A DNA stretch of 60,389 nt, from the NCBI GenBank assembly GCA_031972135.1, contig DALYFH010000001.1, positions 1 through 60,389 of the forward strand. The letters run 5' to 3'. The first letter of the stretch is position 1. Every line of letters begins with the position of its first letter. Positions 52,279 through 60,389 of this stretch are shown piece by piece. Source of the DNA: GWF sp031972135. Its GTDB lineage: Bacteria; Patescibacteriota; Microgenomatia; UBA1400; UBA12108. A program made the translations under genes and the position numbers. Below the pieces are notes generated by a model. The model ran no database searches. It saw only the letters and a program-made list of their open reading frames with translations, and was not told where the DNA came from.

Positions 52279-53376
52279 ATGTCATCACTTCAAGTTGGTA
52301 TTGTAGGACTGCCAAATGTGGGGAAGAGTACGCTCTTTAACGCACTACTATCTAAGCAGCAGGCTTTTGCGGCTAACTATCCTTTTGCGACTATCGAACC
52401 AAACGTGGGGGTAGTGCCAGTACCAGATGAGCGGCTAGCTACTCTCGCTACGATTGTTAATACCACTAAGTTAGTGCCAGCTACCGTTACATTCTTGGAC
52501 ATTGCAGGCCTCGTTAAGGGGGCAGCACAGGGTGAGGGACTAGGGAACAAGTTCCTCTCCCACATTCGCGAGGCGTCGGTAATACTCCATGTCGTTCGTG
52601 CATTTGCGGATCCCAACGTAGTCCAAACAGGTAGTGGAGACAGTGTCGAAGACTATTTGACTATCGAGACAGAGCTACAGCTAGCTGACCTAGCAACCGT
52701 CGAAAAGGTAAAAGGGACCAGGTCTAAGGTTAAGGATGAGAAAAGGGACGCGGCAATCGAGAAAATATACAAACACCTCGAAGCGGGTCACAGTGTGCGA
52801 CAACTAGATCTGACAGATGACGAGCAGCTGCTAGTCGATAGAGAACTATTCCTGCTCACCGCCAAACCTCAGATGTTCTGCCTAAATACTGATGAGATAG
52901 GTGTCGCGAAGAGTGGAGTCCTAATCACTGATTTTGTAGAGAGATTACGAGCAAAAGGAGTCGAGATCCAAGAGTCAGATTGTGTAGCAATAGTTGCCAA
53001 GTTAGAAGAAGAGCTCGCGGGATTTGATGAATCTGAGAAAAAAGAATACTTGGAGTCTGCTGGCATTAGCCGGACTGGGCTCGAAACGCTAATTGCGGCA
53101 GCGTATAAACGACTAGGACTACAGTCGTTCCTGACTGCGGGTGAGCTCGAAGTTAGAGCCTGGACGATCAACAAGGGGACGCTCACACCGGATGCTGCAG
53201 GGGTGATCCATACAGATTTTGTTAAACACTTTATCTCAGCGAGGGTCTGTTCGTATCTTGATTTTGTAGAGTACAAAGGATGGAAAGGGGCGGCAGAAAA
53301 AGGAAAAGTCAGGACAGAGGGGAAGACCTATGTAATGCAAGAAGGCGATATAGTTGAATATATGATAGGAAAGTAG
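52279..53376 (+). CDS. ychF: Ribosome-binding GTPase/ATPase YchF
   Basis: The Obg-related family hydrolyses ATP more readily than GTP. QVGIVGLPNVGKSTLFNALLSKQ is the P-loop and FLDIAGLVKGAAQGEGLGNKFLSHIREAS the G3 region, with the C-terminal TGS-like domain (LTAGELEVRAWTINKGTL...). At 365 residues it is complete. A taaaat box 6 nt before the ATG suggests a leaderless message. Confidence 0.96.
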   Translation: MSSLQVGIVGLPNVGKSTLFNALLSKQQAFAANYPFATIEPNVGVVPVPDERLATLATIVNTTKLVPATVTFLDIAGLVKGAAQGEGLGNKFLSHIREASVILHVVRAFADPNVVQTGSGDSVEDYLTIETELQLADLATVEKVKGTRSKVKDEKRDAAIEKIYKHLEAGHSVRQLDLTDDEQLLVDRELFLLTAKPQMFCLNTDEIGVAKSGVLITDFVERLRAKGVEIQESDCVAIVAKLEEELAGFDESEKKEYLESAGISRTGLETLIAAAYKRLGLQSFLTAGELEVRAWTINKGTLTPDAAGVIHTDFVKHFISARVCSYLDFVEYKGWKGAAEKGKVRTEGKTYVMQEGDIVEYMIGK

Positions 53377-53407
53377 TCAAATTTGACATCGGTGGTAGCA
53401 TAGCTTT

Positions 53408-53905
53408 ATGTTAAAAGTAGATAACTCTGCAGTTAGACATTTGTTTGTTATACGTCATGGCCAAGCAAAGAATGGTCATTTAAGCGAGATTGGAAAAGAA
53501 GAAATTTTACGATTAGCCAAGAATATTGAATCTTTGGGAGAGGGAATATTAACCACTGGAAATGCTATAGTGGCATTTTCTTTGGCTGATAGAGCGAGAG
53601 AGTCCGCCATTGCTTTAGCTACTAGCTTGGGACTACATACAATATTAAAACCTTCGCTCGGTGATGAAAATGGAATGGACTATTTCGGTCAAGAGAGTAG
53701 GATAGTTCAAGAATTTGCTCATATTGCTGGATCTTATCCTTGTATTATTGCTGTAACTCATGAGCCAATAACTGCGTACTTACCTATACTACTTCATCCT
53801 AAAGTCAATGATCTAAAGCCTAAGATAAAAAATTACGCTTGGGCAAGGTATTTTGATCCTGATGGCAAAGAAACAACTATATCTCCTGATCTCATTTTAC
53901 GATGA
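53408..53905 (+). CDS. Histidine phosphatase-like protein (SixA-type)
   Basis: HLFVIRHGQAKNGHLSEIGKEE is the RHG motif and AVTHEPITAYLP the second His motif. DRARESAIALATSLG supplies the expected Arg region. At 165 residues it is close to SixA-type phosphohistidine phosphatases. The target is unknown. Confidence 0.8.
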   Translation: MLKVDNSAVRHLFVIRHGQAKNGHLSEIGKEEILRLAKNIESLGEGILTTGNAIVAFSLADRARESAIALATSLGLHTILKPSLGDENGMDYFGQESRIVQEFAHIAGSYPCIIAVTHEPITAYLPILLHPKVNDLKPKIKNYAWARYFDPDGKETTISPDLILR

Positions 53906-53942
53906 TTGCAGGATATTCCTTTTTTAGGTATAATCTCCCAAT

Positions 53943-54221
53943 ATGAATACATACGAACTAACACTTTTGTTTGCCGAAAATAATGATACCGAGCGTGAGA
54001 GAGTGCTCAAACTCATCGCAGATTTTGCTAAAAAACATAAAGGCGACATCAACAAAGCCGAATCTTGGGGAGCCAAACACGCTGCCTATCCTATTAACAA
54101 GCAAGGTATTTTTGTTTATGAGCACTTTATCCTTAGTCTCGCTCCAGAATCACAGGTAGAACTAAACAGAATACTCAAACTCGACGAATCAATAGTTAGA
54201 TATTTGTTTGTAAGAGTCTAA
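53943..54221 (+). CDS. rpsF: 30S ribosomal protein S6
   Basis: NTYELTLLFAENND at the start, WGAKHAAYPINKQGIFVYEHFIL and the C-terminal LDESIVRYLFVRV are S6 features. It opens the rpsF-ssb-rpsR operon. TATAAT at 53929-53934 precedes ATG by 8 nt. Confidence 0.95.
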   Translation: MNTYELTLLFAENNDTERERVLKLIADFAKKHKGDINKAESWGAKHAAYPINKQGIFVYEHFILSLAPESQVELNRILKLDESIVRYLFVRV

Positions 54222-54264
54222 TTTTGTATAGTTATGGTAATAGTTAATAGATTGGGGAGGGGAT

Positions 54265-54840
54265 ATGTCATCTAGATCACTAAACAAAGTAATGATAATC
54301 GGTAACCTAACTCGCGATGTGGACGTGCGTTATACCCCTAGTGGGACAGCAGTTGCAACATTTGGGCTAGCAACTAACCGTAGTTGGAGTGCAGGAGACG
54401 GGGGAGAGAGACAAGAAGAGACTCAGTTTCACCGAATTGTCGCATGGAGTAAGCTAGCTGAGATCTGTGGACAACTCCTCTTTAAGGGTCGTCGCATCTA
54501 TATCGAGGGACGTTTGCAGACTCGCAAATTCACGGGCCAGGATGGACAACAGCGTGAAGTAACCGAGATCGTAGCCGAAAATATGATGATCCTAGATACC
54601 CGCAACCGCGATGGCAATGGTGGCGGTAACTACAGTGAAGATGACCTGCATACGCAGGCAGGTTTTGTCTCAGGTGAAGAAGAGCAAGGCTCATCAAATG
54701 GTGATATGACCCCTGCTCCAGCTGCCGCCGCTCCTGCAGATACACCAGCCAAAAAGACTACCAAAAAAGCAGTTAAAGAAGAGGAAAAAGTCGAGACTTC
54801 ACTCTCTGACGAGGTGAATGTTGAGGATATTCCATTTTAA
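54265..54840 (+). CDS. ssb: Single-stranded DNA-binding protein with a small insertion
   Basis: The OB fold starts SLNKVMIIGNLTRDVDVRYTPSGTAVATFGLATNRSW and includes RIYIEGRLQTRKFTGQDGQ. The flexible tail is rich in Ala, Lys and Glu and ends EDIPF, the interaction tip for replication partners. A near-palindrome at 54644-54663 inside the tail encodes DLHTQAG and is the same microelement seen in recR. The 191 residues are slightly long. Confidence 0.95.
   Translation: MSSRSLNKVMIIGNLTRDVDVRYTPSGTAVATFGLATNRSWSAGDGGERQEETQFHRIVAWSKLAEICGQLLFKGRRIYIEGRLQTRKFTGQDGQQREVTEIVAENMMILDTRNRDGNGGGNYSEDDLHTQAGFVSGEEEQGSSNGDMTPAPAAAAPADTPAKKTTKKAVKEEEKVETSLSDEVNVEDIPF
54644..54663. repeat. ACCTGC...GGCAGGT near-palindrome inside ssb
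   Basis: The right half matches the intergenic palindrome at 24250-24269 exactly (cgcaggcaggt). It lies in the unstructured linker of SSB, where an insertion is tolerated. Confidence 0.65.
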
Positions 54841-54875
54841 AAAAGTAGTTAATAGTAACTAGAAAAGGAAATAAA

Positions 54876-55097
54876 ATGCAAAAGAAAAAAGTAAGACTAG
54901 AAAAGCCAGTAGTAGGAAAAGCTGATGCAGGAATGAGCTTTGATTACAAAGATAGTGCTACACTATCTCGATTTGTTACCGAAAAGGGTCGGATCCTTTC
55001 CCGTGCTCGTACCGGTCTCTCAGCCAAGAGTCAGAGAGCACTCATGAAGGCTGTTAAACGCGCCCGCATGCTAGCTCTTCTTCCTTTTGCTAACTAA
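54876..55097 (+). CDS. rpsR: 30S ribosomal protein S18
   Basis: A 73-residue basic protein with FDYKDSATLSRFVTEKGRILSRARTGLSAKSQRALMKAVKRARMLALLPF, the S18 core. An SD (aaaagg) precedes it. It closes the rpsF-ssb-rpsR operon, and a hairpin overlapping its stop codon follows. Confidence 0.95.
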   Translation: MQKKKVRLEKPVVGKADAGMSFDYKDSATLSRFVTEKGRILSRARTGLSAKSQRALMKAVKRARMLALLPFAN

Positions 55098-55123
55098 ATT
55101 TTCGTAAATTAGTTAATCTTTTT
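55091..55123 (+). terminator. Terminator at the end of rpsF-ssb-rpsR
   Basis: taactaa (55091-55097, including the stop) pairs with ttagtta (55109-55115), then a T-rich run follows. Confidence 0.6.
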
Positions 55124-55164
55124 ACTGTATAGCCGTATAAGACATTTTCGTGTAAGATTTAGCA

Positions 55165-56406
55165 ATGGTTAAGCTGACTTATCGTGTGATCCGCAATTTT
55201 TTTGTGACTTTGGCTCTCGCAGTGCTGGTATTTGCGGCAGGTTATCAGGTTGCAGACTGGCGCAGTGGCAGGGCTATTGCCCCAAATGTTGTTAAGCGAT
55301 TTGTTGAGACGCCATCAGGCGAAGCGGTAGATGCTGCTGATTTTGGTAAGTTCTGGGAGGTGTGGAAGAGACTAGAGAAATCTTATGTAGACCCGAGTAA
55401 GCTTGATTATGCACAGATGACCTGGGGAGCCATGGCAGGACTTGCTCAATCACTGGGAGACCCATATACCCAATATCTGCCACCCAAAGAGAACAAAGCA
55501 GCAAACGAAGACCTGAACGGGACGTTTTTTGGTGTTGGGATAGAACTCGGGTACAAAGAGCAGACACTCACTGCAATTGCGCCGATTGCCAACTCGCCTG
55601 CTGAGCGTGCTGGGGTAAAAGCTGGTGACTTTATATTGCATATTAAAGATGAGAAAAAGGGAGTAGACCTAGATACCAGAGGGATGAGTCTACCGACTGC
55701 GGTCTCACATATCCGAGGGGATAAAGGAACGAATGTGATTCTAACTATTTATCGAGATGGTGTTACAAAATCTTTTGATCTAACTCTCACTCGTGATGAA
55801 ATAGTGGTCCCATCGGTCGAACTATCTTATGTAGAAAAAGCAGGGAAGAGCTATGCTCACCTAGAGCTGCATCGATTTGGGGGCAGGACTGATCGGGAGT
55901 GGAGCGAAAAGGTGGCTGAGATTATAGCCAAGAGACCAGCCGGAGTAGTGTTAGATCTACGCAATAACCCAGGTGGATATCTAGATGGCGCGGTGTATGT
56001 GGCGAGCGAGTTTTTGAGTTCTGGGGTCATTGTTAAACAAGAAGGTAGGAATAGTGGTGAGACATATAGTGTTAACCGTAATGGGAGCTTGGTCTCTATA
56101 CCACTAGTAGTACTAGTGAACAAAGGGTCTGCCTCGGCCTCTGAGATCGTGGCAGGGGCGCTACAGGATAATAAGAGGGCCAAGATAGTGGGTGAGCAGA
56201 GCTTTGGCAAGGGGACAGTGCAGGAAGTGCAGGACCTATCTGATGGATCGAGTCTACATGTAACGGTAGCCAAGTGGATACTGCCGTCGGGATCTTGGAT
56301 CGGCGAAAAAGGGGTAACACCAGATGTGGTAGTCGAGGACGTAGTTGCTAAAGAGGGTGAGACAGAAGTCGATGAGCAGCTAAATAAAGCTCTAGAGTCT
56401 TTTTAA
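55165..56406 (+). CDS. ctpA: C-terminal processing peptidase (S41)
   Basis: An exported serine protease with a Ser/Lys dyad. A membrane anchor (about 8-26) precedes the N-terminal helical region, the PDZ domain (GTFFGVGIELGYKE...) and the protease core. The catalytic Ser is in VNKGSASASEIVAG and the Lys in SFGKGTVQ. The 413 residues are of family length. The next gene is of unknown function. Confidence 0.95.
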   Translation: MVKLTYRVIRNFFVTLALAVLVFAAGYQVADWRSGRAIAPNVVKRFVETPSGEAVDAADFGKFWEVWKRLEKSYVDPSKLDYAQMTWGAMAGLAQSLGDPYTQYLPPKENKAANEDLNGTFFGVGIELGYKEQTLTAIAPIANSPAERAGVKAGDFILHIKDEKKGVDLDTRGMSLPTAVSHIRGDKGTNVILTIYRDGVTKSFDLTLTRDEIVVPSVELSYVEKAGKSYAHLELHRFGGRTDREWSEKVAEIIAKRPAGVVLDLRNNPGGYLDGAVYVASEFLSSGVIVKQEGRNSGETYSVNRNGSLVSIPLVVLVNKGSASASEIVAGALQDNKRAKIVGEQSFGKGTVQEVQDLSDGSSLHVTVAKWILPSGSWIGEKGVTPDVVVEDVVAKEGETEVDEQLNKALESF

Positions 56407-56445
56407 TATTTCTATAGGTTGACGAGTCAGATATAATATTGTTAT

Positions 56446-56877
56446 ATGAGCTATCTTCTTTTTGATCATCAGGATTCGGGGCGATCGCTTTACATAAATG
56501 GGAGAGGATATAATTCTCCAGGACTGATGAATAGATTGCCTGTGACATCTATCGATCAGGGAATACCTAGTAAACAACAGCTATATTTAGAAAATGTAAG
56601 AGGTAATCCAGCGGTCGGAATACTATTTAGGATACCTCACGCGAGTATTTTTTTGCTGCAAACATCATCTTTTGAAGAAGAATTATTCATAGCTAAGATG
56701 CCAGATAGTCACAAGAAACTGCCTGACGTTTTTGGAGCTCCAGCCAAGAAGGGAATCGTGGTTTGGGCTGACGAGAATCCTGAGATTGTTACTATCTTTG
56801 ATAGCGAGGGAGTACATGCCTTGACACAACAGAGTCATATATATTCCAGAGCTGATATATCAATCACATTTGAATAG
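56446..56877 (+). CDS. Hypothetical protein, 143 aa
   Basis: No family is recognised. TATAAT (56432-56437) lies 8 nt before ATG. The protein has an N-terminal region of mixed polarity and a beta-like end, with HASIFLLQTSSFEEELFIAKM as the longest ordered-looking segment. Confidence 0.5.
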   Translation: MSYLLFDHQDSGRSLYINGRGYNSPGLMNRLPVTSIDQGIPSKQQLYLENVRGNPAVGILFRIPHASIFLLQTSSFEEELFIAKMPDSHKKLPDVFGAPAKKGIVVWADENPEIVTIFDSEGVHALTQQSHIYSRADISITFE

Positions 56878-56929
56878 TCAATTTCTTACTTATTGATAAA
56901 AGTAATTCTTAGTAAGAGTGGGTACAAGT

Positions 56930-57214
56930 ATGAGCGGAGAATCGAATGTAAATCTTCAGATCAAGTATGATAGAGCAATATTAGCATATGTGGATAGTAA
57001 TCCATTGATAGCTGAAGAGCATAAACCTGAACTATTGATAGCATTTGGATATTTTCTTGAAATCAAGTTGTCGAGACGACCTAGAAATAAAGCTCAAGAG
57101 GTGGATATAGTTGAATTAAAAGGAATGAGTAATGAAATATATGTTGGGTTGTTGAAAGTACTTGATTTTGAAGATGATGTAATTCAGGCTATGTGGAACG
57201 AGGTTGTAGATTGA
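56930..57214 (+). CDS. Hypothetical protein, 94 aa
   Basis: It is acidic and mostly helical, and no family is recognised. I prefer ATG 56930 over the GTG at 56918 because ATG is the usual start here. Neither has a clear SD. Confidence 0.45.
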   Translation: MSGESNVNLQIKYDRAILAYVDSNPLIAEEHKPELLIAFGYFLEIKLSRRPRNKAQEVDIVELKGMSNEIYVGLLKVLDFEDDVIQAMWNEVVD

Positions 57215-57254
57215 GCTTGAAAAGTAGAAGGTTTTCTAGTAAATTTTGATTGTT

Positions 57255-58415
57255 ATGAAAAAGGTAGGATCTGGTTTTGCCATAGGATTATTGTCCGGAG
57301 TGTTTTTGATGGCCGTGTTTATCGGTGGGGCAGTATCGGAGCGGATCTGGGGACTACCATTTTTGAAAAATCTTAATTTGGGGAGTGCGAGTAGCGTCTC
57401 TGAAGTGATTAACCAGAGGATAGTCAACGAAGAGAGTGTGGTGACGGAGGTTGCGGAGCGGGTATCGAGCGGAGTAGTAACAGTTACCTATAAGCGTGAG
57501 ACCCCAATACTAGAGCAGTATTTCCTCGACCCATTTGGGATGTTCCGAGGTTCACGTCCATCGGGCGAAGTGGAGTCTGAGCAGGTGGATATAGGGAGTG
57601 GGTTTGTCATTGACGAGGCAGGACTAGTCGTTACCAATAAGCACGTAGTCGCATCAGGTACGCCCAGTGACTACAAAGTAGTACTAAAGGATGAGAGTGA
57701 GCACCAGGTCGAGAAGATCTGGAGGGACCCCTCCAATGACCTAGCGATACTCAAGATCGAGGGGAGTGGGTTTAAGACTATAGAGATGGGTGACTCGGAC
57801 AAACTGAAAGTCGGGAATTTTGTCATAGCGATCGGGACTGCGCTTGGGGAGTTTCGTCATACTGTGACGACTGGAGTAGTATCTGGTCTCGGACGAGGGA
57901 TCACGGCAGGGGATGGTTACTCATTTGCCGAGAAGCTAGACAACGTGATCCAGACCGATGCGGCGATTAACCCAGGTAACTCTGGAGGCCCCTTACTTAA
58001 CTCACTAGGCCAAGTGATAGGGGTAAATGTAGCGGTCTCACAGGGAGCTAATAACATAGGCTTTGCACTGCCAATTAATCTAGTTAAAGAATCTCTATCC
58101 AACTTTAATGAGACTGGAGCATTTGATCGACCGTTCTTTGGAGTACGCTACCAGATGATTTCAAAAGAGCAGGGGATATTAAACAATGTACCGGCAGGTG
58201 GATATGTGGTCGAAGTGGTCAAAGACTCTAGTGCGGACTCGGCTGGGATTAAAAAAGGTGACATTATTGTTAGTTTTGACGGAAAAAAACTGACGGAGGT
58301 TGAGAATGGGCTCGCTGAGCTACTGGGCAAAAAGAAGATAGGGGATCGGGTTGAAATAGAGATCTGGAGGGAAGATAAGACGGAGAAGATTAGTGTTGAG
58401 TTAATGGGGGAGTAA
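57255..58415 (+). CDS. htrA: Trypsin-like serine protease HtrA/DegP family
   Basis: A signal anchor (about 5-25) is followed by a trypsin-like domain with His in VVTNKHVVAS, Asp in SNDLAILKI and Ser in NPGNSGGPLLN. A single PDZ domain (about 300-386) ends the protein. At about 386 residues it is the DegS/HtrA size. It lies next to ctpA-type exported proteases, suggesting envelope protein quality control. Confidence 0.95.
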   Translation: MKKVGSGFAIGLLSGVFLMAVFIGGAVSERIWGLPFLKNLNLGSASSVSEVINQRIVNEESVVTEVAERVSSGVVTVTYKRETPILEQYFLDPFGMFRGSRPSGEVESEQVDIGSGFVIDEAGLVVTNKHVVASGTPSDYKVVLKDESEHQVEKIWRDPSNDLAILKIEGSGFKTIEMGDSDKLKVGNFVIAIGTALGEFRHTVTTGVVSGLGRGITAGDGYSFAEKLDNVIQTDAAINPGNSGGPLLNSLGQVIGVNVAVSQGANNIGFALPINLVKESLSNFNETGAFDRPFFGVRYQMISKEQGILNNVPAGGYVVEVVKDSSADSAGIKKGDIIVSFDGKKLTEVENGLAELLGKKKIGDRVEIEIWREDKTEKISVELMGE

Positions 58416-58424
58416 TCACAGTTA

Positions 58425-59453
58425 TCAGAGCTTGTCCATTTCGACACTTACACTGCGGAGGAGGTCGGTTAGATCACCCTCGAGGATACCGCTCAAGTTA
58501 TGCCAAGAGAGGTTGATGCGATGATCGGTGACACGATTCTGAGGATAATTATACGTTCTGATCTTTTCGGCGCGCATGCCGCGGCCGACCGCACTCTTTC
58601 TCTGGCTATCTAGCTTGGCTAACCTCTCTTCTTCTTGTTTTTCCCAGAGCTGGCTACGCAAGAGGTCGAGACAGATCTCACGGTTACGCTGCTGATATCT
58701 CTCCTGGGTACTGACTACGGCGATGCCTGTCGGGATATGGATAAGCCGTACTGCGGTACTAACCTTGTTTACGTTTTGGCCACCATGACCACCGGCGCGG
58801 AAGAACTGCCATTCTAACTCTTCTTCTCTAATTACTAGTTTTTGGGGATCTACTTTGGGTAGCACAGCGACGCTTGCCGTACTAGTATGGATACGTCCCT
58901 GAGCCTCTGTGGCTGGGACTCGCTGGACCCTGTGGACGCCGCTCTCCCACTTAAAAAGCCCGTAGGCTCCCTGGGGCAGTGAGGGGTCGCTAGGACGGCC
59001 AGTAAAAAGGTAGGTGTTCTCATCTAGTAGTTCGTATTTGATCCCCATGAGCTCGGCAAAGCGAGTGTACATGCGAAAGAGGTCATTGACCCAGATCTTG
59101 GCTTCTTCGCCACCGGCACCTGGACGAAACTCGATGATCGCTGGTCTTTTGTCCTCGGTATTAACCGCTGCTTTTTCGAGTGCGTTTAGCTGCTCGATTT
59201 TGGAGGCTTTTTCGGCATTGAGACGATAGATCTCCTCGGCAGCCATGCTTTTCATATCGGGATCTGATAATAGGGTAGTGTTACCGGCAAGATCTTGATC
59301 GATTTTGACGAGCTCTCTGGAGAGAATTATTTTTTCTTCGAGTGCGGCGAGCTGCTCGCCAATATCTCCTAGTTTGTCTGTATTGGCTGGATCTGCTGAG
59401 TCTAGGACGAGCTGGTCATAGTCCGCGACGAGCTGAGAGTAGTTGACTGACAT
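58425..59453 (-). CDS. prfA: Peptide chain release factor 1
   Basis: It releases peptides at UAA and UAG. VQRVPATEAQGRIHTSTASVAVLP carries the RF1-type PxT motif, and GGHGGQNVNKVSTAVRLIHIPTGI the GGQ motif. At 342 residues it is complete. UGA stops in the window require a second release factor (RF2), which is not in the window. Confidence 0.96.
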   Translation of the reverse strand: MSVNYSQLVADYDQLVLDSADPANTDKLGDIGEQLAALEEKIILSRELVKIDQDLAGNTTLLSDPDMKSMAAEEIYRLNAEKASKIEQLNALEKAAVNTEDKRPAIIEFRPGAGGEEAKIWVNDLFRMYTRFAELMGIKYELLDENTYLFTGRPSDPSLPQGAYGLFKWESGVHRVQRVPATEAQGRIHTSTASVAVLPKVDPQKLVIREEELEWQFFRAGGHGGQNVNKVSTAVRLIHIPTGIAVVSTQERYQQRNREICLDLLRSQLWEKQEEERLAKLDSQRKSAVGRGMRAEKIRTYNYPQNRVTDHRINLSWHNLSGILEGDLTDLLRSVSVEMDKL

Positions 59454-59468
59454 GGAGATAGTATATAG

Positions 59469-59753
59469 CTATTTGGCTTGAGATGCGCGCAGTTCGGTGA
59501 GGGAGGCTGGACCATTTTGGGTGGATTTGCGATCTTTTTTGGCTTTTTTGCCTGTAGCGGCGGCTGCTTTGGCCTGGTATTTCTGTACACGGCCGACTTT
59601 GTCGACAAAACGCTGCTCACCGGTAAAGAAGGGGTGACACTTACTGCAGATGTCTACGACAATGCTGTCTTTTGTGCTGCCGGTCGTAAAACTGGCACCA
59701 CAACTGCAGGTGACGTTTAACAAATTGTATTTTGGATGCAGATTAGCTTTCAT
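59469..59753 (-). CDS. rpmE: 50S ribosomal protein L31 (zinc form)
   Basis: MKANLHPKYNLLNVTCSCGASFTTGSTKD and VDICSKCHPFFTGEQRFVDKVGRVQKYQAK are L31 with the four zinc-ligand cysteines. A Lys/Ala-rich tail of about 25 residues is longer than usual. It precedes prfA on the same strand with 15 nt between them, a common pairing. Confidence 0.94.
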   Translation of the reverse strand: MKANLHPKYNLLNVTCSCGASFTTGSTKDSIVVDICSKCHPFFTGEQRFVDKVGRVQKYQAKAAAATGKKAKKDRKSTQNGPASLTELRASQAK

Positions 59754-59884
59754 GTGATGTGTATTGTAACACGAAGAGGTAATGTGTGGGAAGATGGTCG
59801 CTCAATAACGAGGTCCAGGCGGGAAACCGTAAACTTGACAAAAAAGAGTATAATTATGGGATATAAATTGCTGATATATCCATT

Positions 59885-60307
59885 ATGGCATTCATAGAAC
59901 AGCTCACTAATAAGAATGTGTATACAGTTGATGCGTTAGCTGCGGAATTAGAGGAACATAATATTGAAGCTAGAGGAAGTGATGAGTATATCTATATTCC
60001 CATACATTACGGAGAAGTAGATTTAGATAATCAAATAGTAATTGGAAGAGGAAAATTACTTATTTCACCTAATCCTGCTAGCCCGCTCGAAGAACAACAT
60101 AGAGGAGTTTTTGGAAAGTTTGGTATGGTAGTAAATAATATTGCGGTAGATTATCCATGGCTGAAATTTGCAAAAGAAGACCCTAGTTGGGACAAAAAAA
60201 GCATCCAATATGTAGTTACTGTCGAGAGTGCCGCTCCTCCTCGCAGAACAGAAGTTCTAGCCATCCCAGGTATGGTTCCGTTCATGCTTTATCTTGCTGA
60301 GGCTTAA
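59885..60307 (+). CDS. Hypothetical protein, 140 aa
   Basis: No family is recognised. It is acidic, with beta-rich stretches (GSDEYIYIPIHYGEVDLDNQIVIGRGKLLISPNP) in the middle. A tatatc-like box precedes the ATG closely. Confidence 0.5.
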   Translation: MAFIEQLTNKNVYTVDALAAELEEHNIEARGSDEYIYIPIHYGEVDLDNQIVIGRGKLLISPNPASPLEEQHRGVFGKFGMVVNNIAVDYPWLKFAKEDPSWDKKSIQYVVTVESAAPPRRTEVLAIPGMVPFMLYLAEA

Positions 60308-60389
60308 GCTCTGCCCGATAGACGCCGTAGGCAATGACGACGATCGCAAAGAGGGTAGTTAGACTTGGTTTTTCACCTAGTAATAAGTA
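60282..60389 (-). CDS. C-terminal end of an EamA/DMT-family transporter (partial)
   Basis: The minus-strand frame opens at the window edge and gives LLLGEKPSLTTLFAIVVIAYGVYRAELK to a TGA at 60282-60284. The GE-(x)2-S and final hydrophobic helix fit the end of an EamA drug/metabolite transporter. It overlaps the convergent hypothetical gene by 26 bp. Only about 35 residues are visible. Confidence 0.45.
   Translation of the reverse strand, partial: YLLLGEKPSLTTLFAIVVIAYGVYRAELKPQQDKA

Overview
The window looks like a piece of a Patescibacteria (Candidate Phyla Radiation) genome, assembled as a scaffold with two 10-N gaps (4179-4188 and 26643-26652). The reasons are compact gene spacing, many short proteins with no recognisable family, heavy use of nucleotide salvage, short versions of housekeeping proteins (EF-Ts of 149 residues, DprA of about 194), and small exported or membrane proteins. 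A Saccharibacteria-like lineage is possible, but I cannot fix the phylum. UGA is used as an ordinary stop (for example dprA and nrdJ), so this is not a UGA-glycine lineage. I found no rRNA, tRNA, CRISPR array or transposase gene.

Layout. 1-8.9 kb: small ORF, dprA, pth, topA, a B12-type ribonucleotide reductase (nrdJ, broken by a gap), a deoxyribosyltransferase-thymidylate kinase fusion, thymidine kinase, a sortase and a small exported protein. 8.9-9.8 kb: a run of perfect hairpins that may be a structured RNA, then a GC-rich lipoprotein gene unlike its surroundings. 9.9-14.6 kb: a family 2 glycosyltransferase converging on a very large GT-C-like membrane protein. 14.9-22 kb: an island of nucleotide- and phosphate-handling enzymes (deoxynucleoside kinase, MazG-like, CMK-like kinase, nucleotidyltransferase-like, TIM barrel, histidine phosphatase, HD hydrolase) plus one unknown. 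22.2-22.8 kb: a VapBC toxin-antitoxin pair. 22.9-27.6 kb: one-carbon metabolism (glyA, thyA, folA, folD). 28-36.6 kb: core information processing (rpsB-tsf, rseP, yvcK-like, rpsU-yqeY-ybeY, dnaX-ybaB-recR). 36.6-42.4 kb: a methyltransferase, a deoxyribosyltransferase-like protein, small membrane and coiled-coil proteins, a four-helix-bundle gene between tandem-repeat arrays, cysS and a hydrolase. 42.4-47.9 kb: a metabolic island with glutamate dehydrogenase, a succinate-semialdehyde dehydrogenase-like enzyme, an acetolactate-synthase-like ThDP enzyme and malic enzyme. 47.9-60.4 kb: ATP-grasp, ABC-F, ychF, rpsF-ssb-rpsR, ctpA, htrA, prfA, rpmE and several unknowns.

How it works together. Deoxynucleotide supply dominates: NrdJ makes dNTPs, ThyA/FolA/FolD/GlyA make dTMP and recycle folate, and the kinases and deoxyribosyltransferase-like proteins salvage nucleosides. 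The island at 42-48 kb could take glutamate to 2-oxoglutarate, succinic semialdehyde and succinate, with malate to pyruvate beside it. This resembles the cyanobacterial 2-oxoglutarate decarboxylase/SSADH bypass and is the most interesting metabolic proposal here.

Non-coding structure is rich. A TATAAT-like box sits only 6-9 nt before the start codon of many genes, which suggests widespread leaderless transcripts. Two families of roughly 80-110 bp intergenic inverted-repeat elements recur. A roughly 20-bp ACCTGCC...GGCAGGT palindrome appears inside recR, inside ssb and in the centre of one intergenic element. Degenerate 9-bp repeats flank the four-helix-bundle gene in inverted orientation.
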